This document shows, in pieces, positions 44,040-52,954 of a DNA stretch of 64,000 bases (position 1 is the first letter of the stretch; every line of letters begins with the position of its first letter). Origin of the DNA: Betaproteobacteria bacterium (GTDB taxonomy: Bacteria; Pseudomonadota; Gammaproteobacteria; Burkholderiales; SG8-39); assembly GCA_016713125.1 (NCBI GenBank), contig JADJPT010000016.1, positions 1-64,000 of the forward strand, read 5' to 3'. The notes beneath the pieces are model-generated. The model was not told the DNA's origin and made no database searches. It worked only from the letters and a program-made list of their open reading frames with translations. The position numbers and the translations under genes were made by a program.

Positions 44040-45317
44040 TTACTCGAGCGCAGCCAGATTGGTTGTGGCGAGGAGATCGAGTTGCGCGGCGAGCGGTGCA
44101 GCCAAGGCGCGGAACGCGGCCAGCTCCTGCGCGCCGAGCGGCTCGGCCGCCGGCAGCACGACGGCCAGAGGGTTGCGTGGCTCACCGGCGACCCTGAACT
44201 CGTAGTGCAGGTGCGGGCCGGTCGCCCAGCCGGTCTGGCCGACGAAGCCGATCACGTCGCCTTGTGAGACTCGCGCGCCCTTGCGCAGACCGGGCGCAAA
44301 GGCGCTCAGGTGGGCATAGGCGGTGGAGAACTGCCCCTGATGCTTGATGACCACCATGTTGCCGTAGCCTCCCTGGCGTGCGGCGAAATCCACCGTGCCA
44401 TCGCTGACTGCACGTACACGCGTGCCGGTCGGCGCGGCGTAGTCGACGCCGCGATGTGCCCGCCACTGCTGCATGATTGGATGCATGCGCAGTCCGAAGC
44501 CCGAGGAGACACGCGAGAACTCCAGCGGGGAACGCAGAAAGGCTTTGCGCAGATTCTTGCCATCAGGCGCGTAGTAGCCGCCCTTGCCGTCGGCGCCGGA
44601 GTGCCAGACGGCACGGAACGACTTGCCGGCGTTGACGAACTCCGCCGCCAGCACGCGGCCGGCACGTGCGGCACGTCCGTCCAGATACAGCATCTCGTAG
44701 ACCACCGAGAAGCGGTCGTTCTTGCGCAGGTCGCGGTGGAAATCGATGTCTCCGCCGAAGATCTCCGCCATCTGTATCGCCACGCTGTCGGGCAGACCGG
44801 CGGCATCGGCCGCGGCAAACAGCGAACTGCGGATCGTCCCCGACTTGAGCGTCGTGTGCGCCTCGAACCGGGCGCGCGACTCGGTCGATGCGAATCCTTC
44901 GCCCTCGCGGGTCAGCGTGACGATGCTGTCCTTGCCGGAAACGTAGCTCAGCGACAGCAGCGCGCCTTCCGCGGAAACCTCGGCCGTCACCGACATTCCG
45001 GCGCGCAGACTGCGCAGCGGGGCGGTGCGCGAGCGCAGCAGCGACTGAATATCGTCACTGTTCACGCCCAGACGGGAGAGCAGTCCCGCCGGCGTGTCGC
45101 CGCGCAGGAAGCGATCCTCGCGCACGAACAAAGCCGGCGCAGGCACCAGAGTCGCTTCGACATCGATGCTCAGCGGCTCCACCGTCGCGGTGCCGGGCAG
45201 CAGCAACTCGCCGTCCTGCGCGGTACCGAAGGCCGCCACCACGCCGAACGCAGGCAGGGCGAGCAAGATCCCCAGGCGGGCAAATCTCAACGGTGAGTGC
45301 AGGAAATCCTTGGGCAC
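44040..45317 (-). CDS. M23 family metallopeptidase (murein endopeptidase)
   Basis: This is a 425-residue envelope protein. A single N-terminal membrane segment (residues ~12-35) precedes a LysM-like/OapA-type domain and then a LytM (M23) domain with HRGVDYAAPTG and GPHLHYEFR holding the zinc ligands, as in MepM-type DD-endopeptidases. The GTG start at 45317 is inferred from the position of the membrane anchor and lacks a good site. anmK lies 22 bp downstream. It is divergent from tyrS. Confidence 0.93.
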   Translation of the reverse strand: MPKDFLHSPLRFARLGILLALPAFGVVAAFGTAQDGELLLPGTATVEPLSIDVEATLVPAPALFVREDRFLRGDTPAGLLSRLGVNSDDIQSLLRSRTAPLRSLRAGMSVTAEVSAEGALLSLSYVSGKDSIVTLTREGEGFASTESRARFEAHTTLKSGTIRSSLFAAADAAGLPDSVAIQMAEIFGGDIDFHRDLRKNDRFSVVYEMLYLDGRAARAGRVLAAEFVNAGKSFRAVWHSGADGKGGYYAPDGKNLRKAFLRSPLEFSRVSSGFGLRMHPIMQQWRAHRGVDYAAPTGTRVRAVSDGTVDFAARQGGYGNMVVIKHQGQFSTAYAHLSAFAPGLRKGARVSQGDVIGFVGQTGWATGPHLHYEFRVAGEPRNPLAVVLPAAEPLGAQELAAFRALAAPLAAQLDLLATTNLAALE

Positions 45318-45338
45318 AGTTCGGCTATCGGCTAAAAT
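45310..45338 (+). promoter_or_regulatory. Candidate promoter of tyrS
   Basis: TTGGGC (45310-45315) and TAAAAT (45333-45338) are 17 bp apart. The leader to tyrS would be about 105 nt. Confidence 0.4.
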
Positions 45339-45448
45339 TCGTTTTTTATCATATGCCTGCCGAACTCTCCTCACGGCGGACCGCGCGAGTGTAGCAGACT
45401 TCGCCGGGCAGCCAAACCCGGAGCGCCTTGCCGGCGCGCAACGAGAAC

Positions 45449-46648
45449 ATGGTTCCAATCGCGGAAGCACTAGAGATCATCAAACGCGGCGCCGAAGAGC
45501 TGCTGGTCGAGGAGGAACTGGTCGGCAAGCTGAAGACCGGGCGCCGCCTGAACATCAAGCTGGGCATGGATCCCACGGCCCCCGATCTGCACCTGGGCCA
45601 TACCGTGGTGATCAACAAGCTGCGGCATTTCCAGGACCTGGGCCACCAAGTGCAGTTCCTGATCGGCGACTTCACCGGCATGATCGGCGATCCGACCGGG
45701 AAGAACCAGACGCGCCCGCCTCTGACCCGGGAGCAGATCCAGGAGAACGCCCGCACCTACCAGAAGCAGGTGTTCAAGATCCTCGACCCCGAGAAGACCG
45801 AGATCATGTTCAACTCGACCTGGTCGGACAAGCTGGGCGCCGAGGGGATGATCCGGCTGTGCTCGCGATACACCGTGGCGCGCATCCTCGAGCGCGATGA
45901 TTTCTCCAAACGCTACAAGGCCGGACAGCCGGTGGCGATGCACGAGCTGCTCTACCCGCTGATGCAGGGCTACGACTCGGTTGCCATGCGCAGCGACGTG
46001 GAGCTCGGCGGCACCGACCAGAAGTTCAACCTGCTGGTGGGCCGCGAACTGCAGAAGGACTGGGGCCAGGAACCGCAGTGCATCCTGACCACCCCGCTGC
46101 TCGAGGGACTGGACGGGGTGCAGAAGATGTCCAAGTCGCTGGGCAACTACGTGGGCATAGACGAGCCACCCGACGAGATCTTCGGCAAGCTGATGTCGGT
46201 CTCCGACGACCTGATGTGGCGCTACTTCGAGTTGCTGTCTTTCCGCGCCCTGGGCGAGGTCAAGGCCTGGAGGCGCGAAGTCGCCGAGGGCCGCAATCCG
46301 CGCGACATCAAGGTCGCTCTCGCCCAGGAGATCGTGGCGCGCTTTCACGGCGAGCCCGCGGCGGTGGCCGCGCTTGCCGGGTTCGAGTCGCGCTTTCGGC
46401 ACGGGGCACTGCCGGAGAACATTCCCGAGCTGACCCTGCACTGTGCCGATGACGGCATGGTCGTGATGCAGGTGCTCAAGCAGGCCAGTCTGACGCCCAG
46501 CACCTCGGAAGCCTTGCGCATGATCGAGCAGGGCGGCGTGCGACTGGACGGAGAGAAGCTCTCCGACAAGGCGCTGAAGCTGGCCAGGGGTGGCACCTTC
46601 GTGGTGCAGGTCGGCAAGCGCAAGTTCGCCAGGGTGACGCTGGTCTGA
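45449..46648 (+). CDS. tyrS: Tyrosine--tRNA ligase
   Basis: This 399-residue class I aminoacyl-tRNA synthetase charges tRNA-Tyr. It has HLGH (residues ~51-54) as the HIGH motif, the KMSKS loop in VQKMSKSLGNYVG, and a C-terminal S4 RNA-binding domain (MIEQGGVRLDGEKLSD). The start at 45449 matches the family N-terminus; an upstream in-frame codon adds seven unlikely residues. Confidence 0.98.
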   Translation: MVPIAEALEIIKRGAEELLVEEELVGKLKTGRRLNIKLGMDPTAPDLHLGHTVVINKLRHFQDLGHQVQFLIGDFTGMIGDPTGKNQTRPPLTREQIQENARTYQKQVFKILDPEKTEIMFNSTWSDKLGAEGMIRLCSRYTVARILERDDFSKRYKAGQPVAMHELLYPLMQGYDSVAMRSDVELGGTDQKFNLLVGRELQKDWGQEPQCILTTPLLEGLDGVQKMSKSLGNYVGIDEPPDEIFGKLMSVSDDLMWRYFELLSFRALGEVKAWRREVAEGRNPRDIKVALAQEIVARFHGEPAAVAALAGFESRFRHGALPENIPELTLHCADDGMVVMQVLKQASLTPSTSEALRMIEQGGVRLDGEKLSDKALKLARGGTFVVQVGKRKFARVTLV

Positions 46649-46720
46649 TTCCGCGGCGGTTCCCGGGCTGGCGGCGGACGCTCCTGATCGCATGTCCGGC
46701 GTGCATGGTGAAACGCTGCG

Positions 46721-46748
46721 TTGACAGGCCGCTGCGCACGCGTAGCAT
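46721..46748 (+). promoter_or_regulatory. Promoter of the first TRAP receptor gene
   Basis: A perfect TTGACA (46721-46726), a 16-bp spacer and TAGCAT (46743-46748) lie 28 bp before the start codon. The box is embedded in a GCTGCGTTGACAG block that recurs before the second receptor. Confidence 0.6.
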
Positions 46749-46775
46749 CTGTCGAACCAACCCTTCGAGGAGAAG

Positions 46776-47933
46776 ATGATGCTGTCGCACAAGAACACGA
46801 TCAGGGCGCTCGCTCTGGCGCTGGCCGCCGGGCTCGGCTGCGCCGCGCATGCGCAACAGGCGGCACCCGCCGGCGCAAAAGTGCTCAAGATGCAGTCCAG
46901 CTGGCCCGCGAGTTCGGCTGCGCAGGATCATTTCAAGCTGATCGCCGAGCGCGTCGACAAGCTCACGGGCGGGCAGCTCAAGATCGAAGCGCTCGCCGCA
47001 GGCCAGGTGGTGCCGCCCTTCGAGATCCTCGACGCGGCCTCCAAAAAGGTCATCGACGGCGGCCATTCGATCTCGTACTACTGGGTCGGCAAGAACAAGG
47101 CCGCGGTGCTGTTCGCGGGCCCGCCCGGCGGGCCGTTCGGCATGGATCACACGGATTATCTTGGCTGGATGTGGGAGGGCGGCGGCCAGGAGCTGTGGAA
47201 CGAGCTCTACCAGAATGTGATGAAGCTGAATCTGGTGGTGATGCCGGCGCACCCGACCAGCCCGCAGGCCTTCGGCTGGTTCAAGCGGCCGATCAAGAGC
47301 CTGGCCGACTTCAAGAGCATGAAGTGTCGGCAGACCGGGATCAACGCCGAAGTGTTCACGCGCATGGGCATGCAGACCATCAACATGCCGGGCGGCGAGA
47401 TCATCCCGGCGGCGCAGCGCGGCGTGATCGATTGCGCCGAATGGGTCGGCGGCATCGAAGACCTGCGCCTGGGCCTGCACAACGTCTGGAAGTACCACTA
47501 CACCCCGGGCGTGCACGAGAACAACACCATCGGCGAGTTCTTCATCAACACAGACGTGTGGAAGGCGCTCACCCCGGTGCAGCAGGAGATCATGCGTTCG
47601 GCCAACCGCGACGCCTTCGTTTCCTGGTCGGCGCGCTACCAGAAGCAGAATGCCGATGCGCTCAAGGAACTCCAGGAAAAGCATGGTGTGCGAGTGCTGC
47701 GCACCCCGCCGGAGATCCTCAGCGCCTACCTCAAGGCCTGGGAAGGGCTGGCGGCAGAGGAGGCGGGCAAGAACCCCTTCTTCAAGAAGGTGTGGGACTC
47801 GCAGCGTGCCTACGCTTCGGTGGTGGTGCCGGCCAAGCGATTCATGTACCCGCCGTATTCCTATGTCGCCAATTACTACTGGCCGGAGAGCGCGGGCAAG
47901 GGCGCAGCCAAAGGCGGCGACAAGAAGAAGTAG
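46776..47933 (+). CDS. TRAP transporter substrate-binding protein DctP, copy 1
   Basis: This is a 385-residue periplasmic receptor of a DctP-type TRAP importer. A signal peptide ends near AAHAQ, and the mature protein opens VLKMQSSWPASS. The substrate motif region is SMKCRQTGINAEVFTRMG with the carboxylate-binding arginine, then GGEIIPAAQRGVIDCAEW. It closely resembles the FcbT1-like receptors for keto or aromatic acids. The second copy (48120-49276) is very similar. A terminator separates them. Confidence 0.95.
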   Translation: MMLSHKNTIRALALALAAGLGCAAHAQQAAPAGAKVLKMQSSWPASSAAQDHFKLIAERVDKLTGGQLKIEALAAGQVVPPFEILDAASKKVIDGGHSISYYWVGKNKAAVLFAGPPGGPFGMDHTDYLGWMWEGGGQELWNELYQNVMKLNLVVMPAHPTSPQAFGWFKRPIKSLADFKSMKCRQTGINAEVFTRMGMQTINMPGGEIIPAAQRGVIDCAEWVGGIEDLRLGLHNVWKYHYTPGVHENNTIGEFFINTDVWKALTPVQQEIMRSANRDAFVSWSARYQKQNADALKELQEKHGVRVLRTPPEILSAYLKAWEGLAAEEAGKNPFFKKVWDSQRAYASVVVPAKRFMYPPYSYVANYYWPESAGKGAAKGGDKKK

Positions 47934-47953
47934 CGTATTTCCTTGTGTCAGAG

Positions 47954-47981
47954 AGGGGCGGCTGCGGCCGCCCCTTTTTTT
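47954..47981 (+). terminator. Intrinsic terminator after TRAP receptor 1
   Basis: An 8-bp GC stem (47955-47962, 47967-47974) with a TGCG loop is followed by seven T. Confidence 0.88.
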
Positions 47982-47998
47982 GTCCATCCCGGGCTGCG

Positions 47999-48028
47999 TT
48001 GACAGTCCAGCAACCCGACGCTTAACAT
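47999..48028 (+). promoter_or_regulatory. Promoter of the second TRAP receptor gene
   Basis: TTGACA (47999-48004) and TAACAT (48023-48028) are 18 bp apart, in the same GCTGCGTTGACAG context as the first copy. The leader is about 90 nt. Confidence 0.5.
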
Positions 48029-48119
48029 CGGTCGCTCAAAGGCGGTGTGGACAGTCTCCCGGGGTGCGTGCCGGTCTGGATCCGCAAGCCGCCTTGAAAA
48101 ACCCTAATCAGGAGACATC

Positions 48120-49276
48120 ATGCGCAGATTCAAGAACGGGCTGGCGCTGACGGCCGTCGCTACGGCCATGGCCTTCGCTTCGTCCGGATTCGCCCAGCAG
48201 GCCGCACCGGCGGCGTCCGGAGTCAAGAACCTCAAGATGCAGTCGACCTGGCCGGCGAGCAGCACGCTCCAGGAAAACTTCAAGATGTTCGCCGACAAGA
48301 TGGACAAGCTGAGCGCCGGCCAGATCAAGATCGAGGCGATGGCCGCAGGTCAGGTCGTCCCGCCGTTCGAGATTCTCGACGCCACGTCCAAGAAGGTGAT
48401 CGATGGCGGCCACGGCGTCTCCTACTACTGGATCGGCAAGCATCAGCGACCACGCTGTTCGCCTCCACGCCGGCCGGCCCCTTCGGCATGGATCACATGG
48501 ATTTCCTCGGCTGGATGTACGAGGGCGGTGGTTGGGAGCTGTACAACGATCTTTATCAGAAGGAGATGAAGATCAACGTGGTGCCGTTCCCGATCCTGCC
48601 GTCCAGCCCGCAGGCCTTCGGCTGGTTCAAGCGCCCGATCAAGAACCTGGCCGACTTCAAGGGCATGAAATGCCGCCAGACCGGCATCGTGAACGAGATC
48701 TTCACGCGCATGGGCATGACCACCGTCAACCTGCCGGGCGGCGAGATCATCCCCGCCGCGCAGCGCGGCGTGATCGACTGCGCCGAGTGGGTCGCCGGCA
48801 TCGAGGACCTGCGTCTGGGCCTGCACAACGTCTGGAAGTACCACTACACCCCGGGGATGCACGAGCCCAGCGTGATCGGCGAGTTGTTCATCAACGGCGA
48901 CGTGTGGAAGTCCTTCACGCCGCAGCAGCAGGAGATGACCAAGGCCGCGGTGAGCGACACCTTCATCCGCTGGTGGGTTCGCTGGCAGAAGCAGAACGCC
49001 GATGCGCTCAAGGAGCTCCAGGAGAAGCATGGCGTCAAAGTGCTGCGCACGCCGCCTGACGTACTGACGGCGTTCCTGAAGACCTGGGACGTGATGGCCA
49101 AGGAAGAGGCCGAGAAGAACGCCTTCTTCAAGAAGGTCTGGGAGTCGCAGCGTGCCTACGCTTCCGTCGTCGTGCCGGCCAAGCGCTACATGTCGCCGCC
49201 GTACTCGTTCGCCGCGAACCACTACTGGCCCGAGACCGCGGCAAAGGCCGCCAAGCCGGCCGCCGCGAAGAAGTAG
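48120..49276 (+). pseudogene. TRAP transporter substrate-binding protein DctP, copy 2, frameshifted
   Basis: This paralogue of the preceding receptor has the same periplasmic role. A signal peptide (ends FAQQ) is followed by KNLKMQSTWPASS. The frame breaks near 48447, where adding one G gives GKHQATTLFASTPAGPFGMDH. The corrected length is 385, identical to copy 1. The landmark GMKCRQTGIVNEIFTRMG is retained. The gene is about 240 bp upstream of dctQ, so it and copy 1 serve one DctQM pair. A C-terminal tail rich in Ala/Lys ends the protein. Confidence 0.92.
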
Positions 49277-49296
49277 TCTCACTGAAGGTGTCTGAC

Positions 49297-49328
49297 GAAG
49301 GGGGCGGGAAACCGCCCCCTTCGCTTTT
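49297..49328 (+). terminator. Hairpin terminator after TRAP receptor 2
   Basis: An 11-bp stem (49297-49307, 49312-49322) with a GAAA loop is followed by GCTTTT. The U-tract is short, so some read-through into dctQM is likely. Confidence 0.6.
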
Positions 49329-49476
49329 GGGCGCGTACACGCCGCCTCGTCGGAGGGCGCCCTGAAGGAACCGATGCCCGAATCGGGTGCATGGCATCGG
49401 TGAGTCTGTCGTCCCGGTTGTTGTGCCGATGGCAAAGCTCCAGTGCGCGAGGCGCACAGGATCGTGATCCATCTAT

Positions 49477-49482
49477 TACAAT
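49477..49482 (+). promoter_or_regulatory. Candidate -10 box of dctQM
   Basis: TACAAT sits 30 bp before the dctQ start. The -35 match is weak. Confidence 0.3.
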
Positions 49483-49512
49483 GCGCGCGTTTCCCCTAGA
49501 AAGGCTGATGCC

Positions 49513-50073
49513 ATGGCGGACAAGCTGGATTTTTCGCCCGTCTATTACCGGATCATCAAGAGCATAGACACGTTCACGGACTGGACCGGGCGGGCCATTG
49601 CCTGGTTGTGCGTGCCGCTCGCGCTGGTGGTGTTCTGGGAGGTGTTCTCCCGCTACGCGCTCAACACCCCCACCATCTGGGCCTACGACATGTCCTACAT
49701 GCTGTACGGGGCGCTGTTCATGCTCGGCGCGCACTTCGCCCTGATGCGCGGCGCGCACATCCGCACCGACATGCTGTGGGAGAAGTTCTCCGACCGCACC
49801 AAGGGCAAGATCGACTTCTACGCTTACATACTGATGTTCTTTCCCGGCATGATCCTGCTGTTCGGTGCCAGCATCGACGACGCCATCCACGCCTTCAATA
49901 TCGGCGAGCGCTCCGAGCAGACCGCCTGGCGTCCGCTGCTCTGGCCCCTGAAGAGCGTGGTGCCGCTGACCGCCGCCCTGCTGATGATCCAGGGCGTATC
50001 CGAAATCCTGAAGAGCTGGTTCGCGATGCGCACCGGCCGCGAATTCGAGCACAAGGCCGGGGGGGAGGTATGA
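49513..50073 (+). CDS. dctQ: TRAP transporter small permease DctQ
   Basis: This is a 186-residue inner-membrane protein with four hydrophobic segments (starting near residues 30, 60, 98 and 145). It carries the DctQ motif VVFWEVFSRYALNTPTIWAYDMSYML. It bridges the receptor and the large permease. The stop overlaps the dctM start (ATGA). Confidence 0.95.
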   Translation: MADKLDFSPVYYRIIKSIDTFTDWTGRAIAWLCVPLALVVFWEVFSRYALNTPTIWAYDMSYMLYGALFMLGAHFALMRGAHIRTDMLWEKFSDRTKGKIDFYAYILMFFPGMILLFGASIDDAIHAFNIGERSEQTAWRPLLWPLKSVVPLTAALLMIQGVSEILKSWFAMRTGREFEHKAGGEV

Positions 50074-51581
50074 CCGGCCAGGAGGCGCTCGGACTGGTCA
50101 TGCTGATCGTGATGATCGGCGTGATCTTCGTCGGTTTCCCGATCTCGTTCACGCTGATCATCCTTGCGCTCGGTTTCGGCTATGTCGGGCTGGGCGAATC
50201 CGTGTTCGATCTTGCCTACCTGCAGACTCTGGGCATGATCAAGTCAGAGGAACTGGTGGCGATCCCGCTGTTCATCTTCATGGGCTTCCTGACCGAGCAG
50301 GCCGGACTGATGGAGCGATTGTTCCGCGCCTTCCGCGACCTGCTCGCGCCGGTGCGCGGCTCGCTGTATCTCGGCGTGATTCTCACCGCCACGGTTTTTG
50401 CGATGGCCACCGGCATCGTCGGCGCCGCGGTCACCGTGCTGGGCATCATGGCCGCACCCATCATGATCAAGGCCGGATACGACGCGCGCATGTCGGCCGG
50501 TGCGATGGCCGCAGGCGGCACGCTGGGCATCCTGATCCCGCCTTCGGTCATGCTGATCGTCATGGGTCCGGTGCTCGGCGTCTCGGTCTCCGACCTGTAT
50601 GCCGCGGCCTTCGGCCCGGGCTTCATGCTGGCGGGCATGTACATCACGTACACGCTGGTGCGCAGCTTCATCAATCCGAAACTCGGCCCGCCGGTGCCTT
50701 ACGAAGAGCGCGTCCACGACTGGAAGATCGTCGTCAAGGAAGTGTTTCTCGGCATGGTGCCCCTGGGCGTGCTGATCGGTGCGACACTCGGTTCCATCCT
50801 GATGGGCATCGCCACGCCCACCGAGGCCGCCTCGGTCGGCGTCGCCGGCGCGTTCTTCCTTGCCGTGGTCTACCGCCGCTTCACCTTCGCCGGCCTCCGG
50901 CAGGCCTGCATCAGCACCATGAACACCTCCAGCATGATGCTGTTCCTCGCGGTGGGCTCCAACATCTTCGGCGCAGTGTTCTCGCGCCTCGGCACGGCGC
51001 AGTGGATCACCGACATGCTGCTGTCGCTGCCGATGCCGCCGTTCATGATGCTGCTGCTGGTCCTGGCGCTGATCTTCCTGCTCGGCTGGCCGTTCGAATG
51101 GCAGGCCATCGTGCTGGTTTTCCTGCCGATCTTCTACCCGGTGATCGTGGCGCTCAAGGTCGACCTGATCTGGTTCGGCGCGCTGGTGGCCGTGGTCATG
51201 CAGACCGCCTACCTGTCGCCGCCGGTGGCGATGTCGGCCTACTACCTGAAGCAGGTGGTGCCGCAATGGGGGCTGACGACGATCTACAGGGGCATGTTCG
51301 ACTTCATGTTCATCCAGGTCATCGCCATCCTGGTCGTGTTCCAGTTCCCGCAGGTCGCGCTGTGGCTGCCGACCACGCTGCAGGAGATGACCCGCGCCGA
51401 ACGCATGGCGCCGCCGACGCCCGAGGAGGAGAAGGCCGAGGAGGGCATGCAGGGAGGATCGCTGGAGGAGGAGTACAAGGCCGGCGATCAGGAGGCGGAG
51501 GCCGCGGAAGAGGCTGCGCCCGAAGAAGAGGACAAGAAGGGGGAGAGGCTGGAGGAGAAAGGCGCGCAGAACAAAAAGTAG
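50070..51581 (+). CDS. dctM: TRAP transporter large permease DctM with an acidic tail
   Basis: This is a 503-residue ion-coupled permease with about 12 hydrophobic segments. Motifs include ATGIVGAAVTVLGIMAAP, GTLGILIPPSVMLIVMG and TAYLSPPVAMSAYYLKQV. The usual end is near residue 445. Here about 58 more residues form a strongly charged tail (PPTPEEEKAEEGMQGG and then repeated Glu/Lys blocks) that would face the cytoplasm. It is co-translated with dctQ and transports an organic acid captured by the DctP receptors. Confidence 0.94.
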   Translation: MTGQEALGLVMLIVMIGVIFVGFPISFTLIILALGFGYVGLGESVFDLAYLQTLGMIKSEELVAIPLFIFMGFLTEQAGLMERLFRAFRDLLAPVRGSLYLGVILTATVFAMATGIVGAAVTVLGIMAAPIMIKAGYDARMSAGAMAAGGTLGILIPPSVMLIVMGPVLGVSVSDLYAAAFGPGFMLAGMYITYTLVRSFINPKLGPPVPYEERVHDWKIVVKEVFLGMVPLGVLIGATLGSILMGIATPTEAASVGVAGAFFLAVVYRRFTFAGLRQACISTMNTSSMMLFLAVGSNIFGAVFSRLGTAQWITDMLLSLPMPPFMMLLLVLALIFLLGWPFEWQAIVLVFLPIFYPVIVALKVDLIWFGALVAVVMQTAYLSPPVAMSAYYLKQVVPQWGLTTIYRGMFDFMFIQVIAILVVFQFPQVALWLPTTLQEMTRAERMAPPTPEEEKAEEGMQGGSLEEEYKAGDQEAEAAEEAAPEEEDKKGERLEEKGAQNKK

Positions 51582-51638
51582 AGCGCGCAATACCAAGAAC
51601 CGCACGCCCGCGTTCCCCCGCGGGGGTGCAAACCTTCG

Positions 51639-51671
51639 ACGCCGGAAGCCTCGCTTCCGGCGTTTTCTTTT
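51639..51671 (+). terminator. Intrinsic terminator of the TRAP operon
   Basis: The stem ACGCCGGAAG/CTTCCGGCGT with a 5-nt loop runs into a T-rich tract (TTTTCTTTT). It lies 57 bp after dctM and just before the PatB-like gene. Confidence 0.85.
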
Positions 51672-51691
51672 CCGGGTTACATTCGCAGCCT

Positions 51692-52846
51692 ATGACAATC
51701 CTTGATTCGAGCTATTTCGACGCGCCGATCGACCGGCGCGGATCGCACAGCCTGCGCTGGGAAAAATACGCCGGGCGCGACGTGATCCCGCTTTGGGTCG
51801 CCGACACCGACTTCCGCGCCCCGCCCGCAGTGATCGAGGCGCTGCGAGCCCGCGTCGAGCACGGCATCTTCGGCTACACCATGCCCTCTCCGGAACTGGG
51901 TGCCGTGATCATTGATCGCATGTCACGGCTCTACGCCTGGGAGGTGAAGGCGGAATGGATCGTCTACCTGCCCGGCGTGGTGTCTGCGCTGTACATGGCC
52001 GCCAACCGGTTGTGCGCGCCGGGGCAGCACGTGCTGACGCCCGACCCGGTCTACTACCATCTGTTCCGCGCCGCCAAGGCCGCGCCGCGTGCCTGGACCG
52101 AGGTGCCGATGATCGTGCAGGGCGGTCGCTGGGTTTGGGACGAGGACGCGCTGGCCGCCGCGGTGCGCCCCGAATCCCGCTTGCTGATGCTGTGCAACCC
52201 GCACAACCCGGGCGGCACCATCTTCACGCGCGCCGAGCTCCAGCGCCTAGCCGCATTCGCGCAGCGCCACGACCTGCTGATCATTTCGGACGAGATCCAC
52301 TGCGACCTGCTGCTCGACGCAGGCAAGCCGCACGTGCCCATCGCCAGCCTCGGGTCCGAGGTGTCGCGGCGCACCGTAACCGTGATGGCGCCGTCCAAGA
52401 CCTTCAACATCGCCGGCGCCGGCATGGCCTACGCCATCGTCGAGGATCCCGCGCTGCGCGAGGCCTTCGCCTTCGACCTCAAGAAATCGGTGCACGACGC
52501 CGGCCTGTTCGGCTACGAGGCCGGGCTGGCGGCCTATCGCGACGGCGAGGACTGGTTGTGCGCGCAGCTCGACTACCTGCGCGCCAACCGCGACCTGGTC
52601 GAGCGCAGCGTCGCCGCGCTGCCCGGCGTGCGCATGGTGCACCTGGAAGCCACATACCTGGCCTGGATCGACTGCTCGGGCCTGGGTCTGGCGGATCCGC
52701 AGGCGCACTTCCTGGCCCACGGGCTGGGCCTTTCGCCGGGCGCCGATTTCGGCGCGCCACAGTACGTGCGGCTGAACTTCGGCACCCGCCGCGTGCTGCT
52801 CGAGCAGGCCATGGAGCGCTTCGAGGCGGCTGTGCGCGCCGCCTGA
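51692..52846 (+). CDS. PatB/MalY-family C-S lyase (cystathionine beta-lyase-like)
   Basis: This is a 384-residue PLP-dependent aminotransferase-fold lyase that cleaves the C-S bond of cystathionine or related S-conjugates. It opens with the family signature SLRWEKYAGRDVIPLWVADTDF. NPHNPGG, ISDEIHCDL and the PLP lysine in APSKTFNIAG are all intact. It is monocistronic, right after the TRAP terminator. It may also act as a general aminotransferase. Confidence 0.94.
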   Translation: MTILDSSYFDAPIDRRGSHSLRWEKYAGRDVIPLWVADTDFRAPPAVIEALRARVEHGIFGYTMPSPELGAVIIDRMSRLYAWEVKAEWIVYLPGVVSALYMAANRLCAPGQHVLTPDPVYYHLFRAAKAAPRAWTEVPMIVQGGRWVWDEDALAAAVRPESRLLMLCNPHNPGGTIFTRAELQRLAAFAQRHDLLIISDEIHCDLLLDAGKPHVPIASLGSEVSRRTVTVMAPSKTFNIAGAGMAYAIVEDPALREAFAFDLKKSVHDAGLFGYEAGLAAYRDGEDWLCAQLDYLRANRDLVERSVAALPGVRMVHLEATYLAWIDCSGLGLADPQAHFLAHGLGLSPGADFGAPQYVRLNFGTRRVLLEQAMERFEAAVRAA

Positions 52847-52865
52847 TTTTAAAACTTTCAATTTT

Positions 52866-52925
52866 CGAAATCGGCTCCTGGAGCGGCTCTCCGGGCAGTT
52901 TTTGTATCGACAAAGATACATTGTC
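52866..52925. repeat. Nested inverted repeats in the PatB/ChaC convergent gap
   Basis: The gap holds a GC hairpin followed by TTTTT (around 52870-52904), which could end the PatB transcript. Two overlapping inverted repeats follow: TGTATC/GATACA (52903-52920) and GACAA/TTGTC (52909-52925). They share bases, so only one can form at a time. Confidence 0.4.
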
Positions 52926-52954
52926 GTCGCAACAGGGCTTGCCGGTCGAGGCGC

